From contig CAVSRB010000002.1 of assembly GCA_963730305.1 (NCBI GenBank), positions 186,001 to 250,000 on the forward strand: a DNA stretch of 64,000 nucleotides, read 5' to 3'. Position numbers and translations under genes: made by a program. Shown one piece after another: positions 8,501 to 16,089 of the stretch. The notes under the pieces were generated by a model. The model searched no databases. It was given only the letters and a program-made list of their open reading frames with translations, and was not told where the DNA came from. The stretch comes from CAMYMQ01 sp963730305 (GTDB lineage Bacteria; Pseudomonadota; Alphaproteobacteria; Bin65). Every line of letters begins with the position of its first letter. Within the stretch, counting starts at the first letter, position 1.

Positions 8501-8538
8501 ATGACCAATAGTCATTTTAATTTATTGACCCATAGTCA
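8501..8538. promoter_or_regulatory. Two 24-bp-spaced TetR-type operators
   Basis: ATGACCAATAGTCAT (8501-8515) is an inverted repeat of ATGAC around a 5-bp centre. TGACCCATAGTCA (8526-8538) is a second near-identical site. The two sites are offset by 24 bases, that is on nearly the same face of the helix, and they sit 22-59 bases before the TetR gene. Autorepression of the TetR-SDR pair is the simplest reading. Confidence 0.75.
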
Positions 8539-8559
8539 TATTCATGCATTCCTGCTCCT

Positions 8560-9192
8560 ATGACGACCAAGGCGCGCAGCGATGTGGCCAAGCAGGAGCG
8601 GCTCGACGCCATCCTGGCGGCGGCGCGCGGGCTGTTCGCCGAGCGCGGCTTCGACGCGGTGACCATGGCCGACATCGCCGCCGCGGCGGGGCTCGCCAAG
8701 GGCACGCTCTATCTCTACTGCCGGACCAAGGAGGAGGTGTTCCTCGCGCTGATGGGCGACGCCTTCGGCGACTGGTTCGCCGCCCTCGGCACGATCCTGG
8801 CCGAGCCGGCGGCGGTGGGGCTCGACGATTTCGCGCGCGGGGTCGCCCGCACCGCGGCCGACCGGCCCGACCTGCTGCGGCTGGTGGCGATCCTCCACGT
8901 CGTGCTGGAGCGCAACGCCACCGAGGAGATCCTGGTCCCGTTCAAGCTCGGCCTGCGCGACGCGCTCGCCGCGATGGGCGCGGCGCTGGAGGCGCGCTAC
9001 GGCCTCGGCGACGGCGAGGGCGGGACCTTCCTGATCCAGGCCTACGCCCTGGTCATCGGCTTCAGCCATCTCGACAGCGATTCGCCGACGGTGCGCCGGG
9101 TGCTCGCGCGCGACGACCTCGCCGGCCTGCGCGTCGACTTCGAGGACGGCCTGACCGCCGCGCTCCTGCGCCTGTGCGCCGGCTACCGCTGA
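8560..9192 (+). CDS. TetR-family transcriptional repressor
   Basis: A 210-residue TetR-type regulator. The helix-turn-helix occupies residues of about 12-58 (ILAAARGLFAERGFDAVTMA, then AGLAKGTLYLYCRTKEEVF). The remaining helical domain is the ligand and dimer region. Two matching operators lie just upstream. The gene is followed after 50 bases by an SDR-family dehydrogenase, which is its most likely target. The ligand is unknown. Confidence 0.92.
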   Translation: MTTKARSDVAKQERLDAILAAARGLFAERGFDAVTMADIAAAAGLAKGTLYLYCRTKEEVFLALMGDAFGDWFAALGTILAEPAAVGLDDFARGVARTAADRPDLLRLVAILHVVLERNATEEILVPFKLGLRDALAAMGAALEARYGLGDGEGGTFLIQAYALVIGFSHLDSDSPTVRRVLARDDLAGLRVDFEDGLTAALLRLCAGYR

Positions 9193-9242
9193 CGGACCGG
9201 GACAGGGGCGGCAGGGCGGCGGACATCGAAACGGAGGACAGC

Positions 9243-10070
9243 ATGAGCAAGCAGGAGCTTTCCGGCCGGACCGCGCTGGTCACCGGCGCGTCGTCGGGCC
9301 TCGGCGTCGACTTCGCCCGCGAGCTCGCGGCCAGGGGCGCGGACCTCGTCATCGTCGCGCGCCGCGGCGACGCGCTCGATACCCTCAAGGCCGAGATCGA
9401 GGCGGCCCACGGGGTCGCCGTCCGGGTCGAGACGATGGACCTGTCCACCGCGGACGCGGCGCAGGCGCTCTACGACAGGCTCGCCGGCGACGGTGTCGAG
9501 GTCGACCTGCTGGTCAACAACGCCGGCTTCGGCATGTTCGGCCAGTTCCTGGACCTGCCGCTCGAGCGGACCGAGCAGATGCTCCGCCTCAACGTCATGA
9601 CCCTGACCAGCCTGACCTGGCTGTTCGGCAACGACATGAAGGCGCGCGGCTGGGGCCGCATCCTCCAGGTCGCCTCGACCGGCGCCTACCAGGCGACGCC
9701 GGGCTACGCCGCCTATTCGGGCACCAAGGGCTACGTCCTCTTGCTCGGCGAGGCGCTCAACCACGAGCTCAAGGGCACCGGCGTGACCTGTACCGTGTTC
9801 TCGCCCGGGCCGACGGAGAGCGAGTTCATCTCCACGGCCGGCCAGAAGTTCACGCCCTATATCCGCATGGTCTACATGAAGAGTCCCGCGGTCGCGCGCA
9901 TGGGCATCCGCGCCATGCTGCGCGGCAAGCACAGCACCATCGCCGGCTTCCGCAACCAGGCGGCCATCTTCGGCACGCGCCTCTCGGCGCGCAAGATGAA
10001 CACCTGGGTCGCCGGCCTGCTGATGCGCAACAAGGCCGGCCCGCACGGCGCCGGACAGCGCCCGTCCTGA
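9243..10070 (+). CDS. SDR-family oxidoreductase
   Basis: A 275-residue short-chain dehydrogenase/reductase. The cofactor motif TGASSGLG is at residues 14-21, NNAG at 92-95, and the catalytic Ser145, Tyr158 and Lys162 are in place (YSGTK). An Arg after the third strand (IVARR) suggests NADPH preference. The start has the ribosome site GGAGGACAGC. The C-terminal region is long and basic as in the DltE/YqjQ-like group that acts on lipids or sterols. It probably forms an operon with the TetR gene upstream. Confidence 0.9.
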   Translation: MSKQELSGRTALVTGASSGLGVDFARELAARGADLVIVARRGDALDTLKAEIEAAHGVAVRVETMDLSTADAAQALYDRLAGDGVEVDLLVNNAGFGMFGQFLDLPLERTEQMLRLNVMTLTSLTWLFGNDMKARGWGRILQVASTGAYQATPGYAAYSGTKGYVLLLGEALNHELKGTGVTCTVFSPGPTESEFISTAGQKFTPYIRMVYMKSPAVARMGIRAMLRGKHSTIAGFRNQAAIFGTRLSARKMNTWVAGLLMRNKAGPHGAGQRPS

Positions 10071-10090
10071 CCGCGAGTTCGGATCGCGAC

Positions 10091-10595
10091 CTAGTGGATG
10101 GTCGCGCCGCCGGGCATGCCCGCCGGGGCGGACACCGCCACCGGCGCCTCGGTCCGGCGCGCCGGGCCGATGACGTAGCCGGCCTCGCGCAACAGCTCGC
10201 CGACCGCCTCGGCCAGCGGCAGGGCCGCGCGGACGCCGGCCGGGCGTAGCAAGTCATCGAAGAAGGTCGCCGCCAGGCGCATGTCGCCGTGCTGGGCGCA
10301 GGCGACCGCGCTGATCAGGGCGAGCTCGTCGGGCCAGACCCGGTGGCAGTGGATCGGCCCCAGCGTGACCGGCCGGGCCGCTGACCCGGCGACCGCGCCG
10401 AACAGGTGATCGAGCGCGTCGGCCAGCGCCAGCCCGGTATCGGCGCCCAGCGGGCCGCAGAACTCGGCTTCGACCGCCGCCCAGCCACCGATGCCGATCG
10501 CCAACACGATCCCCGGCCCAGCGCCGCCCCGCCCAGACCAAGAGCTGCGCCGCAAAATTGAGGTCCTCGATCCGCATCGCCGCATCGTGGCTCAT
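10091..10595 (-). CDS. Unrecognised protein behind a Fur-like box (frameshifted)
   Basis: I do not recognise this family. The intact reading is 167 residues starting MSHDAAMRIEDL at 10595. The frame is lost near 10529 in a GGGG run: removing one G joins LLVWAGG to AGPGIVLAIGIGGWAAVEAEF, and the length then becomes an exact multiple of three. The protein contains hydrophobic stretches but no clear signal peptide, and a motif HCHRVWPDELALI. A Fur-box-like site lies 18 bases before the start, suggesting iron-linked expression. The function is unknown. Confidence 0.6.
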
Positions 10596-10612
10596 CGGCC
10601 AATCTCCGTGTT

Positions 10613-10631
10613 AAGAATGACTATCATTTGC
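10613..10631 (-). promoter_or_regulatory. Fur-box-like site
   Basis: On the minus strand the sequence GCAAATGATAGTCATTCTT agrees with the 19-bp Escherichia coli Fur consensus at 14 of 19 positions by my own alignment. It contains the core AAATGATAGTCATT. It ends 18 bases before the ATG of the gene at 10595. Many alphaproteobacteria control iron with Irr or RirA instead, so the regulator is uncertain. Confidence 0.5.
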
Positions 10632-10793
10632 ATATCGGTAGCAGGGCGGGCAATGGGCTGCAACAGAAAATGCGAGTGATTATTAATTTCATCTGAGGGC
10701 GGGCGAGGGCGGCAGCGAATGGCGATGACCTCTGCCGACGCCCTGCTGCGCCCGGACAGTTGCCGGCTTGCGTCTTCTCCCAAAAAATCACGC

Positions 10794-11049
10794 CACCCCG
10801 GCCGCAGCGCAGCGGAGAGCCGGGGTCCACTGCCGACGCCGAGCCCGTCATCCCACGCGGCATGCTCGGCAGAAGAAAGCAGGGCTGCGCTGCCTGTTCC
10901 AGCCGAGCATCAGCCTTTTAACGGCGGATCGTCACGTCGAACGCTTCGCCGGCTCTGTGGCCGAGAAACCAAAGTGCCGGTCAATCGCGACCGGTGGTTG
11001 CTTCCGTCGGCATGGTCACCGGCTCTCCGCTGCGCTCCGGCCGGGGTGG
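10794..11049. repeat. Composite element with inverted CCCCGGC-type ends
   Basis: The left end at 10794-10830 reads CACCCCGGCCGCAGCGCAGC and continues to GCCGGGGTCCAC. The right end at 11014-11049 is its inverted copy, CTCCGCTGCGCTCCGGCCGG and on to GGGTG. About 180 bases lie between. The form, with terminal inverted repeats and a noncoding core, is like that of a small non-autonomous element, and a second example lies at 13613-13914. Confidence 0.7.
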
Positions 11050-11091
11050 TGTGGTGTGGGGAATTGGAACGGCAGGCCCTATACTTGCGCC

Positions 11092-13568
11092 ATGCCGTCC
11101 GTCGCCATTCGCACCGCCCTCGACCTGCCCGACCGCTTCGCCGGCTGGTTCGCGGCGCGGGGGTGGGCGCCGCACCCGCACCAGCTCGCCATGCTGGCCG
11201 CGGCGCGCGACGGCGACCATGCGCTGCTGATCGCGCCGACCGGCGGCGGCAAGACCCTGTCGGGCTTCCTGCCCAGCCTGGTCGAGCTGGCGGACGCGGA
11301 GGGCGGCGCGCGGACCGGCGGGCCCGCGTCCGGCCTGCACACGCTCTACGTCTCCCCGCTCAAGGCGCTCGCCGTCGATATTGCGCGCAACCTCGACGCG
11401 CCGATCGCCGAGATGGGCCTGCCGGTCCGCTGCGAGACCCGCACCGGCGACACCCCGGCCCACAAGCGCAAGCGGCAGCGGGAGAAGCCGCCGCACATCC
11501 TGATGACCACGCCCGAATCGCTGTCGCTGCTGCTCTCCTACGCCGACGCGCCGCGGCTGTTCGGCGCGCTGCGCTGCGTCGTGGTCGACGAGCTCCACGC
11601 GATGGCGCCGGGCAAGCGCGGCGACCTGCTCGCCCTCGGCGCTGGCGCGGCTCCAGGCGATCGCGCCGGCGGCGCGGCGGGTCGGCCTGTCGGCGACCGT
11701 CCACGACGAGGACGGCTTCCGCCGCTGGCTCGCGCCCGGCGCCGATCCGGCGCGGGTGCGGCTGGTGCGCGCGCCCGACGGGCCCGAGCCGGACATTTCC
11801 ATCGTCGAGCCGACCATGCGGATCCCGTGGTCGGGCCACATGGGCTTCCACGCCGTCGCCGACGTCTACGACGCGATCCGCGCCCACCGGACCACGCTGG
11901 TCTTCGTCAACACCCGGGCCCAGGCCGAGCTGATCTTCCAGCAGCTCTGGCGGTTGAACGAGGACGGGCTGCCGATCGCGCTCCACCACGGCTCGCTCGA
12001 CCGCGAGCAGCGCCGCCGGGTCGAGGCGGCGATGGCGCGCAACGACCTGCGCGCGGTGGTCGCGACCTCGTCGCTCGATCTCGGCATCGACTGGGGCGAC
12101 GTCGACCTCGTGATCCAAATGGGCGCGCCCAAGGGCGCCAGCCGGCTGATCCAGCGCATCGGCCGCGCCAACCACCGCTTCGACGCGCCGAGCAAGGCGC
12201 TGCTCGTTCCCGGCAACCGCTTCGAGTTCCTGGAGAGCCAGGCGGCGATCGAGGCGGTCGCGGCCCACGCGCTCGACGGCGACCGGCTGCAGCCCGGCGC
12301 GCTCGACGTGCTCGCCCAGCACCTGGTCGGGGTCGCCTGCGGCACGCCCTACACCGCCGACGCGATGTATGCCGAAGTGACCGGCGCCGCGCCCTATGCC
12401 GGCCTGCCGCGCGAGACCTTCGACGACGTGCTCGAACTTCGTCGCCACCGGCGGCTACGCGCTCGGCAACTACGAGCGCTATCGGCGGTTGGCGGTGGAC
12501 GGCGACGGGCGTTACCGGATCGCCGGGCCGCGTTTCGTCCGCCAGTACCGGATGAACGCGGGCGTCATCGTCGAGGCGCCGACCCTGGCGGTGCGCCTGG
12601 GCCGCGGCCGTCGGCTCGGCCAGGTCGAGGAGTATTTCGCCACCGGGCTGGCGCCCGGCGACACCTTCGTCTTCGCCGGGCAGCTGCTCGAGTTCGTCGA
12701 GATCCGCGAGCTGTCGGTGATCGCCCGGCGGGCGCGGCGCGCGGGCGACCCCAAGGTGCCGGCCTATATGGGCGGGCGGCTGCCGCTGACCACCAACCTC
12801 GCCGACCGGGTGCGCGCGGCGCTCGCCGATCCCGAGCGTTGGGACGGCCTGCCCGAGCCGGTCCGCGAATGGCTGCACGAGCAGCGCAAGCAGTCGGCGC
12901 TGCCAGGCCCCGACGGCCTCTTGGTCGAGACCTTCCCGCGCGGCAGCGGCAAGGCCGTCCGCCACTTCATGGTCGCCTACTGCTTCGAGGGCCGCAACGC
13001 GCACCAGACGCTCGGCATGCTGCTGACCCGGCGGATGGAGCGCGCCGGCCTGCACCCGCTCGGCTTCGTCGCCACCGACTACGTCATCGCCACCTGGTCG
13101 GTCGAGCCGCCGACCGCCGACGATATCGACGCCCTGTTCGACCAGGACATGATGGGCGACGACCTCGAAGCCTGGATGGCGGAAAGCACGATGTTGAAGC
13201 GCTGCTTCCGCAACGTCGCGGTGATCGCCGGGCTGATCGACCGCCGCTACCCGGGCCAGGAGAAGTCGGGCCGCCAGGTCACCTTCAACGCCGACCTGAT
13301 CTACGACGTGCTGCGCAAGCACGAGCCCGACCACATCCTCTTGCGCGCGACCCGGGCCGACGCGGCGACCGGGCTCACCGACATCCGCCGGCTGTCCGAC
13401 TTCCTCGGCCGGATCCAGGGCGCCATCCGCCACGTCGCGCTGGACAAGGTCTCGCCGCTCGCCGTGCCCGTCCTGCTCGAGATCGGCCGCGAGGGCGTGA
13501 CCGGCTCGGCCATCGAGGAGCTGCTGCAGCGCGAGGCCGACCTGGTCGCGGAGGCGGGGCTGGGGTGA
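11092..13568 (+). CDS. Lhr-like DEXH helicase, ligase-associated type (two frameshifts)
   Basis: An ATP-dependent DNA helicase of the Lhr-core type that is usually clustered with an ATP-dependent DNA ligase, an exonuclease and PdeM in a bacterial DNA damage response set. Motifs seen are Walker A APTGGGKT, motif Ib-like TTPESLSLLLS, DEXH box VVDELHAM, helicase C motifs TSSLDLGIDWGDVDLVIQMG and QRIGRANHR. Two +1 shifts break the frame, near 11638 (CTC-G-GCG) and near 12434 (CTC-G-AAC). Dropping one G at each gives 824 residues, the normal size. PdeM follows about 470 bases downstream beyond a repeat element. No ligase or exonuclease gene is in the window. Confidence 0.87.
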
Positions 13569-14040
13569 GGGTGGCGGTGGCGGTGGAACGGCATCCGGAT
13601 AGATGCAAGCTGTCACCCCGGCCGGAGCGTAGCGGCGTGCCGGGGTCCATGCCCGAAGCCAACTCCGATTTCGGGGCCGTAAGCCTCGACGCGCTGCTCG
13701 CGAAACCGCTTGGGCCGGGGGCCTGGCGTTGAACGCTGCCGGCCCGGCGGAACAAGGCGGATCGCGCGGCCTGTGCCTGCCTGCTCTGCGGCGGCCGGGG
13801 GCGGGCAACGGCCTCGACGGCTGCGCCGACGGCGCACCGGGCCTCGCATTCCCGACGCACCAGTTCGCCATGAAGATGGACCCCGGCACGCCGCTGCGCG
13901 CCGGCCGGGGTGACAGGATGGAGATTCGGGGGAGCTTGTTTATGGCTCCGCTTTCCGCGCCGGGTCTTTGTGAGCACTTGCCTCCCTTCCTTGCCGCCAT
14001 CGCGGTTCCTCCGGCCCTCGATCGGCGATAGAACGAGAGC
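13569..14040. repeat. Composite inverted-end element between helicase and pdeM
   Basis: This 472-base stretch has no gene. Its main content is an element with left end at 13613-13650 (CACCCCGGCCGGAGCGTAGC and on) and inverted right end at 13876-13914 (GACCCCGGCACGCCGCTGCG and on), enclosing about 225 bases. The ends match those at 10794-11049. The last 125 bases form the leader of pdeM. The insertion separates two genes that are often adjacent. Confidence 0.7.
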
Positions 14041-14722
14041 ATGACAGGGGGCACCTCCATCACGGTCGGCGGCGCGGCGCTGACCCTCGATCCGTCGGGG
14101 GCGGTGTGGTGGCCCGAGGCCGAGACCCTGGTGGTCGCCGATCTCCATTTCGAGAAGGGCTCGGCCTTCGCCGCGCGGGGCAGCCTGCTGCCGCCCTACG
14201 ACACCCGCGCGACCCTGCGTCGGCTCGCCGGCGTGATCGGCCGGCTGCGGCCGCGGCGGGTCGTCTGCCTGGGCGATTCCTTTCACGACGGCGGGGCCGG
14301 CGGGCGGATCGACCCGGCGGACGCCGACGCGGTCCGCGAGCTTGGCGGCGGCGCACGACTGGCTCTGGATCGCCGGCAACCACGACCCGGCGCCGCCCGC
14401 GGCGCTCGGCGGCGCGGTGCGCGAGGAGCTCCAGCTCGACGGCCTGACCTTCCGCCACTGCGCCGTCGCGTCGGCGTCCGCGGAGCTCTCGGGCCATTAC
14501 CATCCCAAGGCCTTCGTCACGGCGCGGGGCAAGCGGGTCTGGCGCGGCTGCTTCGTCGAGGACGGCCGGCGGCTGGTGCTGCCCGCCTTCGGCGCCTATG
14601 CCGGCGGGCTCGACGTCACCGACCCGGCCTTCGCGCCGCTGTTCCCCGACGGCTTCACCGCGCACCTGCTCGGCCGCGACCGGCTGTTCAGCTTCGCCTC
14701 GACCAGCGCCGCCTTCGCCTGA
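14041..14722 (+). CDS. pdeM: PdeM-type metallophosphoesterase (frameshifted)
   Basis: Ligase-associated DNA damage response phosphoesterase. The metallophosphoesterase motifs are present: VVADLHFEKG near residue 32-40 (Asp34, His36), VCLGDSFHD, IAGNHDP, and later GHYHPKAF. A +1 shift near 14344 (CTT-G-GCG) separates VRELA from AAHDWLWIAGNHDP; dropping one G gives 226 residues, the normal length. Characterised PdeM has 2',3'-cyclic phosphodiesterase activity and its cellular substrate is unclear. The gene stands in the same direction as the Lhr-like helicase, which is its usual partner. Confidence 0.85.
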
Positions 14723-14737
14723 GCGACGGCGTGGCGG

Positions 14738-14830
14738 TCATCGGCCGTCCAGCATCGCGCGCAGCCGCAGCGCGTCGCGCGGCGCGGGCCCTCGGGGTCG
14801 TTGTCGAAATAGACCAGCACGCTTCGGCCG
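14738..14830 (-). pseudogene. Fragment of a DUF72-type C terminus
   Basis: On the minus strand one frame reads VLVYFDNDPEGP and, after a one-base slip near 14780, another reads APRDALRLRAMLDGR and a stop. Together they match the usual end of DUF72 proteins. The rest of the gene is absent: the minus strand upstream is uninformative and another gene begins at 14878. I read this as the 3' remnant of a deleted gene. Confidence 0.5.
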
Positions 14831-14877
14831 TCGCCGCGCGGCCGAGTTGGCCGCGCGGGGGCGGCGGGGGAGCGCGG

Positions 14878-15972
14878 CTACTTCTGCTCGGTGGTCTTGT
14901 TCGGGTCCGGCTTGGTCACGGGCGAGTCGTCGTGGTTGTCGGCGTCCTCGTCCGGGGTGATGCACTTGTAGAAGGCGCTCTGGTCCCGGTACTTCTTCAT
15001 GCAGTCGAAGACGAAGTCGAGCTTGTCGACGTCGTCGTAGATCAAATAGTTCGAGATCGAGAAACGCGCCGAGTCGCGATCGAGGTAGTTGCCGTACTTG
15101 TCGATCTTGCCCTTGGTGAACGGGTACGCCTTCTCGATGAACGCCCCCAGCTTGGCCTTGCCGATATAGTTGTCGGGCAGCTGGTCGAAGGGGCCGTCAT
15201 AGTAGTTGTTGCGCTGGGCGTTGCGGCCGTGGACGCCGATCAGGATCTTCCGGTTGTACTCGCGGTCGATGAAATAGGCGAAGCCGGTGCGCTCGCCGAC
15301 CTCCACCGCGCGGTTGACGGCGATGAAATGCTCGACGATCGGGCCGTCGTCGTTGAGCAGGTACAGGAAGTGCTTGGACTTCTCGTCGAAGATCAGGTGG
15401 AAGCGGGTGCCCGATTCGTCGAACACCGGGCCGACATAGGTCTCGACGCTGCGCAGCTTGGCCTTGACCGGCGGCTTCCAGCCGACGTCGTTGAGCGTGA
15501 AGGTCACCGTCCGCCCCTTGTAGGTGACGGTGTAGACGAAGGCCGACTTCTTGGTCAGGACCACGCCGTCCTTGGCGGTCAGGTTCTTGTAGTAGTTGTT
15601 GGCCTCGTCGTAGCGGCCGTACTCGTCGAACTTGAAGTAGCCGAGGTGGAGCACGCCCTTGTCGCGGTCGATCGCGTCGAAGCGCAGGTTGCCCCACCAC
15701 ACCTTCCCGCCGGTGAGGAAGGAGAAGTAGTAGTAGTTCTCGGTCGGATAGACCCGGACGTTGTCGCGCAGGGCGCCGAAGACGAGGTCGAACACCGCCA
15801 TCGGGTTCTTGATGTCGACCTTGGTGTAGAGGCTCTCGACGAAGTCCTGGTTGAAGTAGACCTTGGGCTTGCCGACCTGCCGCACCACCGGCCGATCGGC
15901 CCCCCAGCCGGTCGCCGGGAACAAGATCAGAAGGGCGGCGGCCGCCGCCAGGGTCATGCGAGTCAGCTTCAT
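14878..15972 (-). CDS. Secreted protein of unknown function
   Basis: I do not recognise a family. The 364-residue protein starts with a signal peptide (MKLTRMTLAAAAALLILFP to GWGA) and the ribosome site AGGAAG stands just before the chosen ATG at 15972; an upstream ATG at 15993 would add seven residues. The mature part is unusually rich in Tyr, Phe, Lys and Asp, with beta-type stretches such as ENYYYFSFLTGGKVWWGNL and ends in an acidic, Thr/Lys-rich tail. Two Cys near the C terminus (FDCMKKY and YKCITPD) may pair. It lies downstream of the large secreted repeat protein, same strand, about 115 bases apart, so the two may be expressed together. Confidence 0.75.
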   Translation of the reverse strand: MKLTRMTLAAAAALLILFPATGWGADRPVVRQVGKPKVYFNQDFVESLYTKVDIKNPMAVFDLVFGALRDNVRVYPTENYYYFSFLTGGKVWWGNLRFDAIDRDKGVLHLGYFKFDEYGRYDEANNYYKNLTAKDGVVLTKKSAFVYTVTYKGRTVTFTLNDVGWKPPVKAKLRSVETYVGPVFDESGTRFHLIFDEKSKHFLYLLNDDGPIVEHFIAVNRAVEVGERTGFAYFIDREYNRKILIGVHGRNAQRNNYYDGPFDQLPDNYIGKAKLGAFIEKAYPFTKGKIDKYGNYLDRDSARFSISNYLIYDDVDKLDFVFDCMKKYRDQSAFYKCITPDEDADNHDDSPVTKPDPNKTTEQK

Positions 15973-16089
15973 CTTCCTGCCTCTCGGTGCCACGGTCGCG
16001 CGCCGGCGCGGCCATCATGGCGATTGAGTCGTTTCCTTCGCTGCCCCCGGTCGGCGGGCGTTGCCGTCCGCCATTGGTCTATCGCCGCG

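Larger units (their letters stand above)
7974..8559. other. Intergenic region with repeats and TetR operators
   Basis: No gene is seen in these 586 bases. It contains an inverted pair of a CATCCTTCGAGA-type palindrome (8080-8216), one arm of a CCCCGGC-type palindrome (8440-8477), and at its right end a short AT-rich promoter region with two copies of a TetR-like operator. The open frames through it are short and repeat-derived. Confidence 0.8.
10596..11091. other. Intergenic region with Fur-like site and composite repeat
   Basis: No gene is supported in these 496 bases. The left end carries a Fur-box-like sequence for the gene on the minus strand. From 10794 to 11049 lies a composite element with inverted ends. 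The right end holds the leader of the helicase gene. Confidence 0.75.
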
